Of a stretch of DNA of 13,085 nt, positions 1 to 7,209 are shown in pieces. This stretch comes from UBA8337 sp965658615. Its GTDB lineage: Bacteria; Pseudomonadota; Alphaproteobacteria; RS24. The stretch lies in NCBI GenBank assembly GCA_965658615.1, contig CBFHSX010000042.1, positions 1-13,085 of the forward strand. Reading direction: 5' to 3'. The position numbers and the translations under genes are program-made. A model generated the notes under the pieces. It saw only the letters and a list, made by a program, of their open reading frames with translations. It ran no database searches and had not been told where the DNA came from. Position 1 is the stretch's first letter, and each line of letters begins with the position of its first letter.

Positions 1-1663
1 TGAAATTGTTGAGATTGGCAATCTGCAAGGACGCGCCGCCAAACAGGTAATTGACGCAAGCGGGAAAACCGTCGCGCCGGGCTTCATCACCCAGCACACG
101 CATTACGATGCGGCCCTGTTTTGGGACCCGTATTGTTTGGATGCCGGTCGCAATGGCGTCACAACCGTTGTGAACGCCAATTGCGGGTTCGGTATTGCAC
201 CGGTCAAAGCGCAAGACCGTGAACGCATTATGGGCATGTTGGAATCGACCGAGCAAATCCCGGTTTCGCATCAAAAAGCGGCCCTGCCATGGGATTGGGA
301 GTCTTTCCCCGACTTTATGGAGCGCATGCGCGGCTTGCCGAAAGGCCTGAACGTCTTGTCCTATTTGCCGCTCAATCCGCTGCTTGTTTATGTGATGGGC
401 GTTGACGCAGCGAAATCGCGCGGCCCCAATAAAGAAGAGCTGGCCGAAATTCATCGCCTGATCAATGAGGCGATGGACGCAGGCGCAATTGGTATTTCCA
501 TGTCGGTTATGGGTGCGGAAGGCAATTCGCATGTCGATACGGATGGCACCTCAATGCCGACCGACAGCATGGCCCATGATGATATTGTCGATATTTGCCG
601 CGCCGTTATTGAACGCGGCGAGGGCGTTATTCAAATGCTGCCGCAAATTGTTTATTTCGGCGATCGCTCGATCACGCAGCGGGTTGCCGAATTGGCGCGC
701 GGCACGCCTGTGCGCGTTATTCATAATGTGTTTTTGACGCATGATATGATCCCGCAAGTGGTTGACGAAGATCTTGAATGGCTCGGTGCCATGCGCGCCA
801 AAGGTTGCGATGTGACCGCCGGTGCCCTCATCAATCGCGGTTGGGTTGAAGCGGGCATTCAAACGCTTGATACGGCGGCAGGCCAATTGCAAGCCGTGCG
901 CGATATTGTCGGCTGCAATTCCGAAGCCGAAGTGCTGGAACTGATTAAAGACCCGGCCTTCATATCGGCCTTTGAGACAGAATATGCGGGCATGGCAGCG
1001 TCCAATGGGGCGGCCGGACTGGAAGGCCAAACCGTCATCACAGTCGGCGATGCGCCGGAACTGCAACAATATCTCGGCAAGACATTGGCTGAAGTCGGCG
1101 AGAGCATGGGCATCAGCGCAGTTGCTGCTATGCTGGAGCTTGGCTTTAAATCGAAACTGGCCTTGCAAATGAAGTCGCCCCCCATTGCCTCGACAACACC
1201 GGATCAAGCGCTGAAACTCATGGCTGATCCGGCGGTTATCCCGGGCGGTTCGGATGGCGGCGCGCATACCAAAGCGTTCGGCCTTGGCCATTACGCCACG
1301 GATTTGCTGATTTGGATGGTGCGTGAAGAAAAAGTCAAAACGCTGGAAGAAATGCATTTTCAGCTCAGCCTGAAACATGCGCGCTCGGTCGGCATCAAAA
1401 ATCGTGGGGCTTTGATCCCCGGTTTCAAGGCCGATATCCTGATTTACGATATCGACGATATTCACTTCGATATGAGCAAATATGAAATCGTCAATGACAT
1501 GCCGCTGGGCGATTGGCGTCGCCAAGCACGGGCCGGCGGCTATGAGTATATTATCGTCAATGGCGAGGTGACGCATCAAAGCGACAAGCCGACCGGCGCG
1601 ACGCCGGGTAAATTTGAGCGCATTACATCCGATAAAAGCGCGACAAAGCTTGCCGCGCAATAA
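1..1663 (+). CDS. N-acyl-D-amino-acid deacylase-like amidohydrolase, 5' partial
   Basis: The protein is a metal-dependent amidohydrolase of the D-aminoacylase group, which hydrolyses N-acyl-D-amino acids or related amides in the cytoplasm; the true substrate is unknown. The frame is already open at base 2, so the gene begins to the left of the window. The TTG at 137 is an internal leucine codon, because the upstream codons encode the family's metal motif HTHYD (window residues 32-36) followed by FWDP. Other family marks are NANCGFG near residue 58, whose Cys is the bridging metal ligand in D-aminoacylase, His residues in IHNVFLTHD near 241-247, and GSDGGAHTKAFG near 416-427, which carries the catalytic Asp. 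The end reads PGFKADILIYD, the usual closing beta-sandwich. The residue before the HxH pair is Gln/Thr rather than the more usual Asp. The gene converges on the nitroreductase with 36 bases between stops and no visible terminator. The family is sure; the substrate is not. Confidence 0.88.
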   Translation, partial: EIVEIGNLQGRAAKQVIDASGKTVAPGFITQHTHYDAALFWDPYCLDAGRNGVTTVVNANCGFGIAPVKAQDRERIMGMLESTEQIPVSHQKAALPWDWESFPDFMERMRGLPKGLNVLSYLPLNPLLVYVMGVDAAKSRGPNKEELAEIHRLINEAMDAGAIGISMSVMGAEGNSHVDTDGTSMPTDSMAHDDIVDICRAVIERGEGVIQMLPQIVYFGDRSITQRVAELARGTPVRVIHNVFLTHDMIPQVVDEDLEWLGAMRAKGCDVTAGALINRGWVEAGIQTLDTAAGQLQAVRDIVGCNSEAEVLELIKDPAFISAFETEYAGMAASNGAAGLEGQTVITVGDAPELQQYLGKTLAEVGESMGISAVAAMLELGFKSKLALQMKSPPIASTTPDQALKLMADPAVIPGGSDGGAHTKAFGLGHYATDLLIWMVREEKVKTLEEMHFQLSLKHARSVGIKNRGALIPGFKADILIYDIDDIHFDMSKYEIVNDMPLGDWRRQARAGGYEYIIVNGEVTHQSDKPTGATPGKFERITSDKSATKLAAQ

Positions 1664-1699
1664 GGCCAAGCGTCCTGTTATCGCCGCAACTGTCGCGCC

Positions 1700-2380
1700 C
1701 TAGTCAAAGCCGATAAAGGTTGCGGCCTCTTCGACGCTTTTTCGTTCCGACACCACCGCATTGGCCGGAAAGCTGTCATCCGGCCAGCCCAGTGCCACGG
1801 CTTTCATAATCACTTGGTCGTCGGCAATGCCCGCATGCTCGCGCACCACGGGCGATTGCATAATACCCTGGCTGTTGATCACCGCACCGAGGCCGCGCGA
1901 CCACGCAGCATTGACCAAAGCGGTTGTCACCGCACCGCAATCAAAGGCCGTATCATCGCTTTCGGACAGTTCTTTATCATAGGTAATAATGACGCAAACC
2001 GGCGCGTCGAATTGGCGAAAGCCGCGCAGCACCCAATCGAGGCGCGCCTCTTTATCCTCGCGGGCAATGCCCATGGCCGCAAAAAGCTGCTTGGCGACAC
2101 CGACTTGGCGCTCACGATGCTGGCCTTCAAATGCCCTGCCCATGCGAAACTCGCGCGAATCCGGCACACCGGCGAGATTGCGCTCGGTATTACCGGCGCG
2201 GATCTTATCCAACGCGTCGCCGGAAATGACCGTGAAATTCCATGGCTGCGTGTTCATTGAGGAGGGCGAACGCATGGCGAGACCCAGCACTTCCTCGATC
2301 AGCGCCTTCGGCACGGGTTTTTGTTGATAGCCGCGAATACTGCGGCGACCGAGAACGACATCATCATATTGCATGGCCAT
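1700..2380 (-). CDS. Nitroreductase family FMN oxidoreductase
   Basis: This is a 226-residue NAD(P)H-dependent flavoprotein of the nitroreductase family, a usual full length. Visible marks are RRSIRGY (residues 12-18), the FMN phosphate-binding start of the fold, and SPSSMNTQPW (38-47), a typical FMN/dimer segment. GLGAVINSQGIMQSP (163-177) and ALGWPDDSFPANAV (196-209) match the C-terminal half, where the second FMN-contacting loop lies. Such enzymes reduce nitroaromatics, quinones or enones; the physiological substrate cannot be read from sequence. The start is the ATG at 2380, 7 bases after GGGAGG. A GTG two codons upstream sits one base from that ribosome site and is rejected. The gene diverges from the glycerate kinase across 191 bases and converges with the amidohydrolase. 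It has no clear link to the glucosylglycerate genes. Confidence 0.9.
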   Translation of the reverse strand: MAMQYDDVVLGRRSIRGYQQKPVPKALIEEVLGLAMRSPSSMNTQPWNFTVISGDALDKIRAGNTERNLAGVPDSREFRMGRAFEGQHRERQVGVAKQLFAAMGIAREDKEARLDWVLRGFRQFDAPVCVIITYDKELSESDDTAFDCGAVTTALVNAAWSRGLGAVINSQGIMQSPVVREHAGIADDQVIMKAVALGWPDDSFPANAVVSERKSVEEAATFIGFD

Positions 2381-2387
2381 AAGCACG

Positions 2388-2393
2388 CCTCCC
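2388..2393 (-). promoter_or_regulatory. Ribosome binding site deciding the nitroreductase start
   Basis: GGGAGG on the minus strand lies 7 bases before the ATG at 2380. It excludes the in-frame GTG at 2386 as the start. Confidence 0.75.
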
Positions 2394-2468
2394 TAACTTT
2401 TCTGCCCGAATATTATCGGTGCGTCGGAATGATGACCAGCGCTTTCATCGCCTTTGGGCCGCGCGGCT

Positions 2469-2492
2469 TGACGCAGGGTGCAATCTGCGCCG
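2469..2492. promoter_or_regulatory. Imperfect dyad TGACGCAG/CTGCGCCG, possible operator
   Basis: TGACGCAG (2469-2476) and CTGCGCCG (2485-2492) are imperfect inverted half-sites separated by 8 bases. The left half differs by one base from the arm of the perfect dyad at 7210-7232. The site lies about 45 bases upstream of the proposed kinase promoter and in the region shared with the nitroreductase. Function is inferred only. The spacer is one base longer than at 7210, which weakens the comparison. Confidence 0.25.
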
Positions 2493-2507
2493 GTCGCAAA
2501 AAAAGAC

Positions 2508-2522
2508 ATTCGCGCAGCGAAT
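2508..2522. promoter_or_regulatory. Perfect dyad ATTCGC-GCA-GCGAAT
   Basis: Two 6-base inverted arms flank a 3-base centre, ending 14 bases before the proposed -35 of the kinase promoter. The position suits a regulator binding site upstream of the promoter. No regulator family is recognised, and a dyad of this size can occur by chance. Confidence 0.3.
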
Positions 2523-2536
2523 TTCGTGGCCCGCGC

Positions 2537-2565
2537 TTTACCGACGTCAATAGGGGCTCTAATAT
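2537..2565 (+). promoter_or_regulatory. Candidate sigma-70 promoter for glycerate kinase-phosphorylase unit
   Basis: TTTACC (2537-2542) and TAATAT (2560-2565) are separated by exactly 17 bases. The expected transcription start falls at about 2572, which is the A of the kinase ATG, so the message would be leaderless or nearly so. No good ribosome site lies close to that ATG; AGGGG at 2552-2556 is 15 bases away. Read by eye, not measured. Confidence 0.4.
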
Positions 2566-2571
2566 AAATCT

Positions 2572-3366
2572 ATGAAATTGGACGATGTGGTCGGCGAATT
2601 AAGCGGGTTTCTGACCTCCCAAAAAACCCGCACTCCTTTTATCCTCGGTATTTCGGGCGGCCAAGGCGCCGGCAAATCGACGCTCTGCGCGGCCCTCACT
2701 GCCAGCCTCTCCGCGCAAGGCAGCAGTGCGCTGACCCTCGCTCTGGATGATTTTTACCTGTCCGAAGCCGCGCGCAAAGATTTGGCCGACACCGTGCACC
2801 CGCTTTGCGCGACGCGCGGTGTGCCCGGCACGCATGATGTGGCGCGCCTCGCCCATGTGCTTGACCGGCTGACCAACGTTAGCCCTGAAACGCCGCTTGC
2901 CCTGCCGCGCTTTTCCAAAAGCCATGATGACTGCCAAGCCGATGAATTACTGACGCAAAGACCGGATTTTGTTTTCCTTGAGGGTTGGTGTGTCGGCGCG
3001 CAGGCCGATGGCTTGTCACCCGCGCCGCAAAATGAGTGGGAAAAGACGCATGACCCGCAGGGCGTGTGGAAGGGCTGGAGCCAAAAAGCGGCGCGCGCCT
3101 ATCAGCCTATTTGGGCCCAATGCGACGCCATGATGTTGCTGCGGCAAGCCGATTTCGAGGCGGTGATTGACAGTCGCTGGCTGCAAGAGCAAGGCAATGC
3201 AGCGCAAAGCGGCATCTGGCAATTTGACAGCCGCGACGCCGTGGCGGCTTTTTGCGCCCATTATGAAAGCTGGACCAAGGCAATTTGGGCCGATTTAACG
3301 CCGCGCGCCGATTTTGCCATTGGCCGCCATGCCGATTTCACATATTATCATTTTGGGGTTGGATAG
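2572..3366 (+). CDS. D-glycerate kinase, plant/cyanobacterial GLYK type (P-loop)
   Basis: This 264-residue P-loop kinase most likely phosphorylates D-glycerate with ATP to 3-phosphoglycerate in the cytoplasm. The Walker A motif is GGQGAGKST (residues 29-37). LDDFY (58-62) is the Walker-B-like segment shared with uridine and pantothenate kinases. RGVPGTHD (82-89) and FLEGWCVG (135-142) resemble the matching segments of plant GLYK as I remember them. A regulatory domain is absent. The next gene, a GH13_18 phosphorylase, starts 22 bases downstream on the same strand, so the two are probably one operon. If the phosphorylase acts on glucosylglycerate, its second product is exactly this enzyme's substrate. 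The start is ATG at 2572; the ribosome site is poor (see the promoter entry). The alternative is a kinase for a related small acid or sugar. The family is well supported, and the substrate is supported mainly by context. Confidence 0.82.
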   Translation: MKLDDVVGELSGFLTSQKTRTPFILGISGGQGAGKSTLCAALTASLSAQGSSALTLALDDFYLSEAARKDLADTVHPLCATRGVPGTHDVARLAHVLDRLTNVSPETPLALPRFSKSHDDCQADELLTQRPDFVFLEGWCVGAQADGLSPAPQNEWEKTHDPQGVWKGWSQKAARAYQPIWAQCDAMMLLRQADFEAVIDSRWLQEQGNAAQSGIWQFDSRDAVAAFCAHYESWTKAIWADLTPRADFAIGRHADFTYYHFGVG

Positions 3367-3388
3367 ATTAAATTAAGGCATTGCTTTC

Positions 3389-5104
3389 ATGCTGCACGAA
3401 ACCCTTATCCGCCATCTTGACCTTATTTACCCCAATGCCGACACGGCTGCATTGGCGCATGATTTAGAGGCCGCCTTTGGTCTTACATCTGATGCCCGGG
3501 CCCAATCGGCGGCGCGCGATAACTGGTCGGAAGAAGACAGTTTTCTGATCACCTATGGCGATACGATCCTCTCTGATACGGCGCACCCGCTGGCCAATAT
3601 GCTGGATTTTTTGACGCGACATCTGGATGGCGCGGTCAATGGCGTGCATATACTCCCCTTCTTTCCCTTCACCTCGGATGACGGTTTTGCAGTCAGCGAT
3701 TACGAAACCGTGCGACCGGATTTGGGCGATTGGGACGATATTACCGCTATCGGCAAGGACTTTCGGCTGATGTCGGATGTGGTCATTAATCACGCCTCGG
3801 CCGGCCATAAATGGTTTACGGAGTTTCTCGCCGACCAAGCGCCGGGCAATGGCTTTATCAAAACCGCCTTGCCCGATAGCGATATTGACGCGGTCATCCG
3901 CCCGCGCCCCTCGCCTTTGCTGTATGCCCACCAAACCGCCGCCGGTGAAAAGCTGGTCTGGTGCACATTCGGCCCCGACCAAGTCGATTTGGATTTTTCC
4001 AACCCCGCCTTATTATGCGAGTTTATCCGCCTGCTGCGTTTTTATATCGATAAGGGCGCTACCGTTTTCCGCCTCGATGCGGTCGGGTTTTTGTGGAAAC
4101 AAGACGGCACGAATTGCCTGCACCTGCCCGAGACGCATGAGATTATTAAGCTGATGCGGACATTGATCGACCATCTCGACGCCCCTATTTGGCTGATCAC
4201 CGAAACCAATGTGCCGGCGCATGAGAACCTGCAATATTTCGGCAATGGCAATGAGGCGCATCTGATTTACAATTTTTCCTTGCCGCCTTTATTGGTTCAC
4301 GCCCTGTTGAGCGGGCGCTCGACCTATCTGCGCCGCTGGATGATGAGCACGGCCCCGACCCCTGAGGGCTGCACGGTTTTTAATTTTTCCGCCAGCCATG
4401 ACGGCATTGGCTTGCGCCCGGTTGAAGGGCTGCTGCCCGAGGACGAAGTGACCCGCATGACCGAGCTGGTGAAAAGCTATGGCGGGCGGCTGACCATGCG
4501 CAGCTATAATGGCAGCCAAGTGCCCTATGAGATGAACACGACATTGTTTTCTGCGCTGCAAGGCACAGTGCACGGTGCGGATGATTATCAGATTGACCGT
4601 TTCATCGCCTCGCAAACCATTATGATGGCGCTAGAGGGAATACCGGCATTTTATATTCAAAGCTTTTTGGCCAGCGAAAATGATGACGCGCTGGCTGCCC
4701 GCACCGGCCAAAACCGCTCCGTCAATCGCGCGCAATGGCAGGCCCGGCATATTGACGCGCAGCTTTCCAATAGCGATAGCGATATGGCGCGCGTGTTTTA
4801 TGAGGTGCGGCGGCGTTTGGCGCTTAGAAAACAGCAAAAAGCCTTTCACCCGGACGCCACGCAATTCACCCTGCACACCATACCGGGCACATTCGGGTTT
4901 TGGCGGCAAAGCCTCGACCGGCAGCAATCACTTTTCGTCGTCACCAATATCACACGCGATGAAAAACGACTGGATTTGCGCGATATAAATCTGTTCGCCA
5001 GCGCCCAATGGGTCGACCTGTTGAGCGGCGCGGCGATCGATATTGAGGATAGCGATTTCGTGCTGGCGCCCTATCAGAGCGTCTGGATTACCAATAAGGC
5101 CTAA
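3389..5104 (+). CDS. GH13 subfamily 18 sugar phosphorylase, probable glucosylglycerate phosphorylase
   Basis: This 571-residue alpha-amylase-clan enzyme has the layout of sucrose phosphorylase relatives, which transfer glucose to phosphate and release glucose 1-phosphate. The (beta/alpha)8 barrel shows DVVINH (130-135), FRLDAVGF (227-234) with nucleophile Asp230, ITETN (270-274) with acid/base Glu272, and SHDGIG (336-341) with transition-state Asp338. NGVHILPFFPF (84-94), YGDTILSD near the N-terminus and GIPAFYIQS (417-425) are typical of GH13_18. The active-site loop SHDGIGLRPVEGLLP fits my memory of the glucosylglycerate and sucrose-6-phosphate phosphorylase branches better than classical sucrose phosphorylase. 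The preceding kinase and the opposing gpgS-gpgP pair favour glucosylglycerate as substrate. No signal peptide is seen, so it is cytoplasmic. AAGG at 3375-3378 lies 10 bases before the ATG. Its TAA overlaps the gpgS stop. Subfamily is firm; specificity is inferred. Confidence 0.85.
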   Translation: MLHETLIRHLDLIYPNADTAALAHDLEAAFGLTSDARAQSAARDNWSEEDSFLITYGDTILSDTAHPLANMLDFLTRHLDGAVNGVHILPFFPFTSDDGFAVSDYETVRPDLGDWDDITAIGKDFRLMSDVVINHASAGHKWFTEFLADQAPGNGFIKTALPDSDIDAVIRPRPSPLLYAHQTAAGEKLVWCTFGPDQVDLDFSNPALLCEFIRLLRFYIDKGATVFRLDAVGFLWKQDGTNCLHLPETHEIIKLMRTLIDHLDAPIWLITETNVPAHENLQYFGNGNEAHLIYNFSLPPLLVHALLSGRSTYLRRWMMSTAPTPEGCTVFNFSASHDGIGLRPVEGLLPEDEVTRMTELVKSYGGRLTMRSYNGSQVPYEMNTTLFSALQGTVHGADDYQIDRFIASQTIMMALEGIPAFYIQSFLASENDDALAARTGQNRSVNRAQWQARHIDAQLSNSDSDMARVFYEVRRRLALRKQQKAFHPDATQFTLHTIPGTFGFWRQSLDRQQSLFVVTNITRDEKRLDLRDINLFASAQWVDLLSGAAIDIEDSDFVLAPYQSVWITNKA

Positions 5105-6315
5105 TCCGCATTATCCAACCGCACCGCCTCAGCATAGCGCGCCAGAAAATCAGGCGCCGCCGCATTGACGCGGTTCCAGCTCGGCAGAAAAGGTGTCTCC
5201 ATCGGATTGGTCAAATAGGTCTCACCGGCCAGCATGATATTTTTGGCAAATAACTCAACCGCCGCTTCCTCGGCATGGCGATCCAGGGTTAGCCCGTTCA
5301 TCAGCGCGTCATTATAATAGCTGTCAATGCGGTCCAGCGCTTCGCGGAAATAAGTGGCTTTCACCGTGCGGAATTTCTCCGAAGAAAAAATCTCGCCATC
5401 AGTCGCCAGCTTTCTGAAAATCGCTTTTGAAATATCGACACTCATGCGCGACAGACCGCGCGTTGCATCCTCGGCAGAGACCTCCTGATGCTTATGGTCG
5501 TAATTATCGGCAATATCGACCTGCGCAATGACGCGGTTGGAATAATTGCGCCGTACCTCAGATAGGACGCCGATCTCAAGCCCCCAATCGGAGGGGATAC
5601 GAATATCGCCGACCACATGGCTGCGCATGGCAAACTCACCGGCCAGCGGATACCGGAAACTGTCAAGAAAGCGCAAATAGCTATTATCGCCGCACACTTT
5701 GCGCAACGCCGCTAAAAGCGGTGTGATCAGCAGCCGTGTCACCCGTCCCCCCAGCTTGTCGCCATTCACACGCGGGTAATAGCCCTTGGTGAAGACATAA
5801 GGAAACACCGGATTGACCACCGGGTATAAAAGCCGCGCCAACATGGAACGCTCATAAGTCAGAATATCGCAATCATGCAGGCCAATGGCAAAGACATCGC
5901 GCATGGCCAGCATATAGCCGAAGCAATACCAAACATTACGCCCCTTGCCCGGCTCGGGCGGGGCGAGGCCCAGCGCGTCTAGCTCTTTATCCAACGCCGT
6001 CAGGCGCGGGCCGTCATGCCAAAGCACATCATGCTTTTGCGGCAGGCGCGAAAAATATTCTTTGGCATGGGCATATTGCGTTGCATCGGCGCGGTCGAGA
6101 CCGATGACAATGCGCCCGAGATAGGGCACCTTGGCCAGCTCGGTGACGATGTTTTCAAGCGCCGGGCCTTCCAGCTCGGAATACAGGCTGGGCAGCACCA
6201 AGCCGATGGAGCGGCTTTGGGCAAAATTGGTCAGCTCGGCTTCCAGCTCTTCGACCGAACGATTTGTCAGATTGTGCAATGTCGAGACATTGCCATTTTG
6301 GAAAAAATCGGACAT
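5101..6315 (-). CDS. gpgS: Glucosyl-3-phosphoglycerate synthase (GT81)
   Basis: GpgS transfers glucose from an NDP-glucose to D-3-phosphoglycerate, giving glucosyl-3-phosphoglycerate, the first step to glucosylglycerate. The protein has 404 residues, in the range of bacterial and archaeal GpgS. It opens with MSDFFQNGNVSTLHNL, close to the N-terminal signature of this family. The GT-A fold metal motif DCD is at 148-150. KGYYPRV...GGRVTRLLITPLL (177-201), YPLAGEFAM (222-230) and PSDWGLEIGVL (241-251) match the conserved acceptor and donor regions. The His pair in DHKHQ (273-277) is a likely metal ligand. The ATG at 6315 follows AGAGGA by 9 bases; a TTG seven codons upstream would overlap that site and is rejected. 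It lies 37 bases downstream of gpgP on the same strand. Its TAG (5101-5103) overlaps the TAA of the convergent phosphorylase. Nucleotide-sugar preference cannot be read. Confidence 0.9.
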   Translation of the reverse strand: MSDFFQNGNVSTLHNLTNRSVEELEAELTNFAQSRSIGLVLPSLYSELEGPALENIVTELAKVPYLGRIVIGLDRADATQYAHAKEYFSRLPQKHDVLWHDGPRLTALDKELDALGLAPPEPGKGRNVWYCFGYMLAMRDVFAIGLHDCDILTYERSMLARLLYPVVNPVFPYVFTKGYYPRVNGDKLGGRVTRLLITPLLAALRKVCGDNSYLRFLDSFRYPLAGEFAMRSHVVGDIRIPSDWGLEIGVLSEVRRNYSNRVIAQVDIADNYDHKHQEVSAEDATRGLSRMSVDISKAIFRKLATDGEIFSSEKFRTVKATYFREALDRIDSYYNDALMNGLTLDRHAEEAAVELFAKNIMLAGETYLTNPMETPFLPSWNRVNAAAPDFLARYAEAVRLDNAD

Positions 6316-6324
6316 GGGAGGGTG

Positions 6325-6330
6325 TCCTCT
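6325..6330 (-). promoter_or_regulatory. Ribosome binding site deciding the gpgS start
   Basis: AGAGGA on the minus strand lies 9 bases before ATG at 6315. It lies within the extension that the upstream TTG at 6336 would require. Confidence 0.6.
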
Positions 6331-6352
6331 ACGCAAGTTACAAAGAATAAGC

Positions 6353-7144
6353 CTAGCCGAATTCTTGCGCGAGAAAAACCTCTATCGCATCGCGCCAGCC
6401 GGACGGGCCGGTGGCCTTGCTGAGATAAAGCGTGTGACCGTCGGGCAAGAGCGCTTTTGTATCGACATGCGGATTGGCAATCAGCGCGCCGCGATTTGCG
6501 GCCAGCAACATGGCCACATCATTCGGCCCATCGCCCAGCGCCCAGCTTTGCGGCGGCGCATCATAGTCGGCCAATAGCGCGCCCATGGCGGCGGCTTTAT
6601 CGCGCGGCGGCACAATATGGAAAAACCGCCCGCCGCGCGTCAGCTCCAAACCATGGGCTAAAAAATGCGCTGCCAGCGCCGGCGGTGGCGCGTCGTCCGC
6701 CCCGCGCCATAAAAACGGCTCTGTCGCATCGCGCTTGGCAGCCAGCGCGGCCGCGTCTTGGGTAAGACCGGTCAGGGCCGCAATCTCTGCGACACCCATA
6801 TCGGAAAAACAATAGACGCCTTCGCGCAGCTCAGACGGCAGCGCGCGCAGAGCAGCATGCGCATGCTCAATATCCATCGCGCAGTCAATACCCCCATCTG
6901 CCCGCTTAATGACCGCACCGTTTTCGGCAATCGCCGCGCCCGATAGCTGCATGGCCTGCATCAGCGGAGTCAATTCGGCAAGCGTCTTGCTGGTCACCGG
7001 CACGACCGGAATATGATGCGCGGCCAGAAGCGCCAACGCCGGTTGCGCGGCGTCAAACGCATAGCTGTCATGGTCGAGCAGCGTGCCGTCAAGATCGGTA
7101 AACACCACCACAGGGGGCTTATTGAGTATCGCTGGTCCGGTCAT
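6353..7144 (-). CDS. gpgP: Glucosyl/mannosyl-3-phosphoglycerate phosphatase (HAD family)
   Basis: This 263-residue HAD phosphatase removes phosphate from glucosyl-3-phosphoglycerate to release glucosylglycerate in the cytoplasm. HAD motif I is FTDLDGTLLDHDSYAF (15-30) with nucleophile Asp17 and Asp19; the DHDSY continuation is characteristic of the mannosyl-3-phosphoglycerate phosphatase group. Motif II is PVTSKT (49-54). GGRFFHI (171-177) with Lys183 is the motif III region, and GDGPND (204-209) is motif IV. ENGAVI (75-80) is a family segment of the C2-type cap. The family takes glucosyl or mannosyl substrate; the adjacent GpgS points to glucosyl. It is first in a two-gene unit with gpgS 37 bases behind, an order that places the phosphatase before the synthase. 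A TTGGGC-N17-CATAAT promoter lies just upstream with very little leader. It diverges from arsC across 131 bases. Confidence 0.88.
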   Translation of the reverse strand: MTGPAILNKPPVVVFTDLDGTLLDHDSYAFDAAQPALALLAAHHIPVVPVTSKTLAELTPLMQAMQLSGAAIAENGAVIKRADGGIDCAMDIEHAHAALRALPSELREGVYCFSDMGVAEIAALTGLTQDAAALAAKRDATEPFLWRGADDAPPPALAAHFLAHGLELTRGGRFFHIVPPRDKAAAMGALLADYDAPPQSWALGDGPNDVAMLLAANRGALIANPHVDTKALLPDGHTLYLSKATGPSGWRDAIEVFLAQEFG

Positions 7145-7156
7145 ATTCCATCGCTG

Positions 7157-7185
7157 ATTATGTTACCACGCCCAGTCTAGCCCAA
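7157..7185 (-). promoter_or_regulatory. Candidate sigma-70 promoter for gpgP-gpgS
   Basis: On the minus strand TTGGGC (7185-7180) and CATAAT (7162-7157) are 17 bases apart. The predicted start near 7150 gives a leader of only about 6 bases before the ATG at 7144. GGA at 7148-7150 is the only ribosome-site candidate and would sit at the very 5' end. Confidence 0.4.
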
Positions 7186-7209
7186 TTCCGCGCCTGCGGG
7201 GGGCGGAAG

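Noticed and set aside
137..139. TTG as the start of the amidohydrolase
   Set aside because: The metal-binding HTHYD motif is encoded in frame upstream, so the gene continues past the left edge.
551..1669. Long open frame (372 codons) antisense to the amidohydrolase
   Set aside because: It shows no family motif and is rich in His, Arg and Ile in the way mirror frames are; the sense strand carries clear amidohydrolase motifs throughout.
2458..2467. GCCGCGCGGC palindrome
   Set aside because: Simple GC-rich self-complementary run of a kind expected by chance in this base composition; no support beyond symmetry.
2321..2575. 84-codon plus-strand frame across the nitroreductase start
   Set aside because: No ribosome site and no recognisable content; it spans a divergent promoter region.
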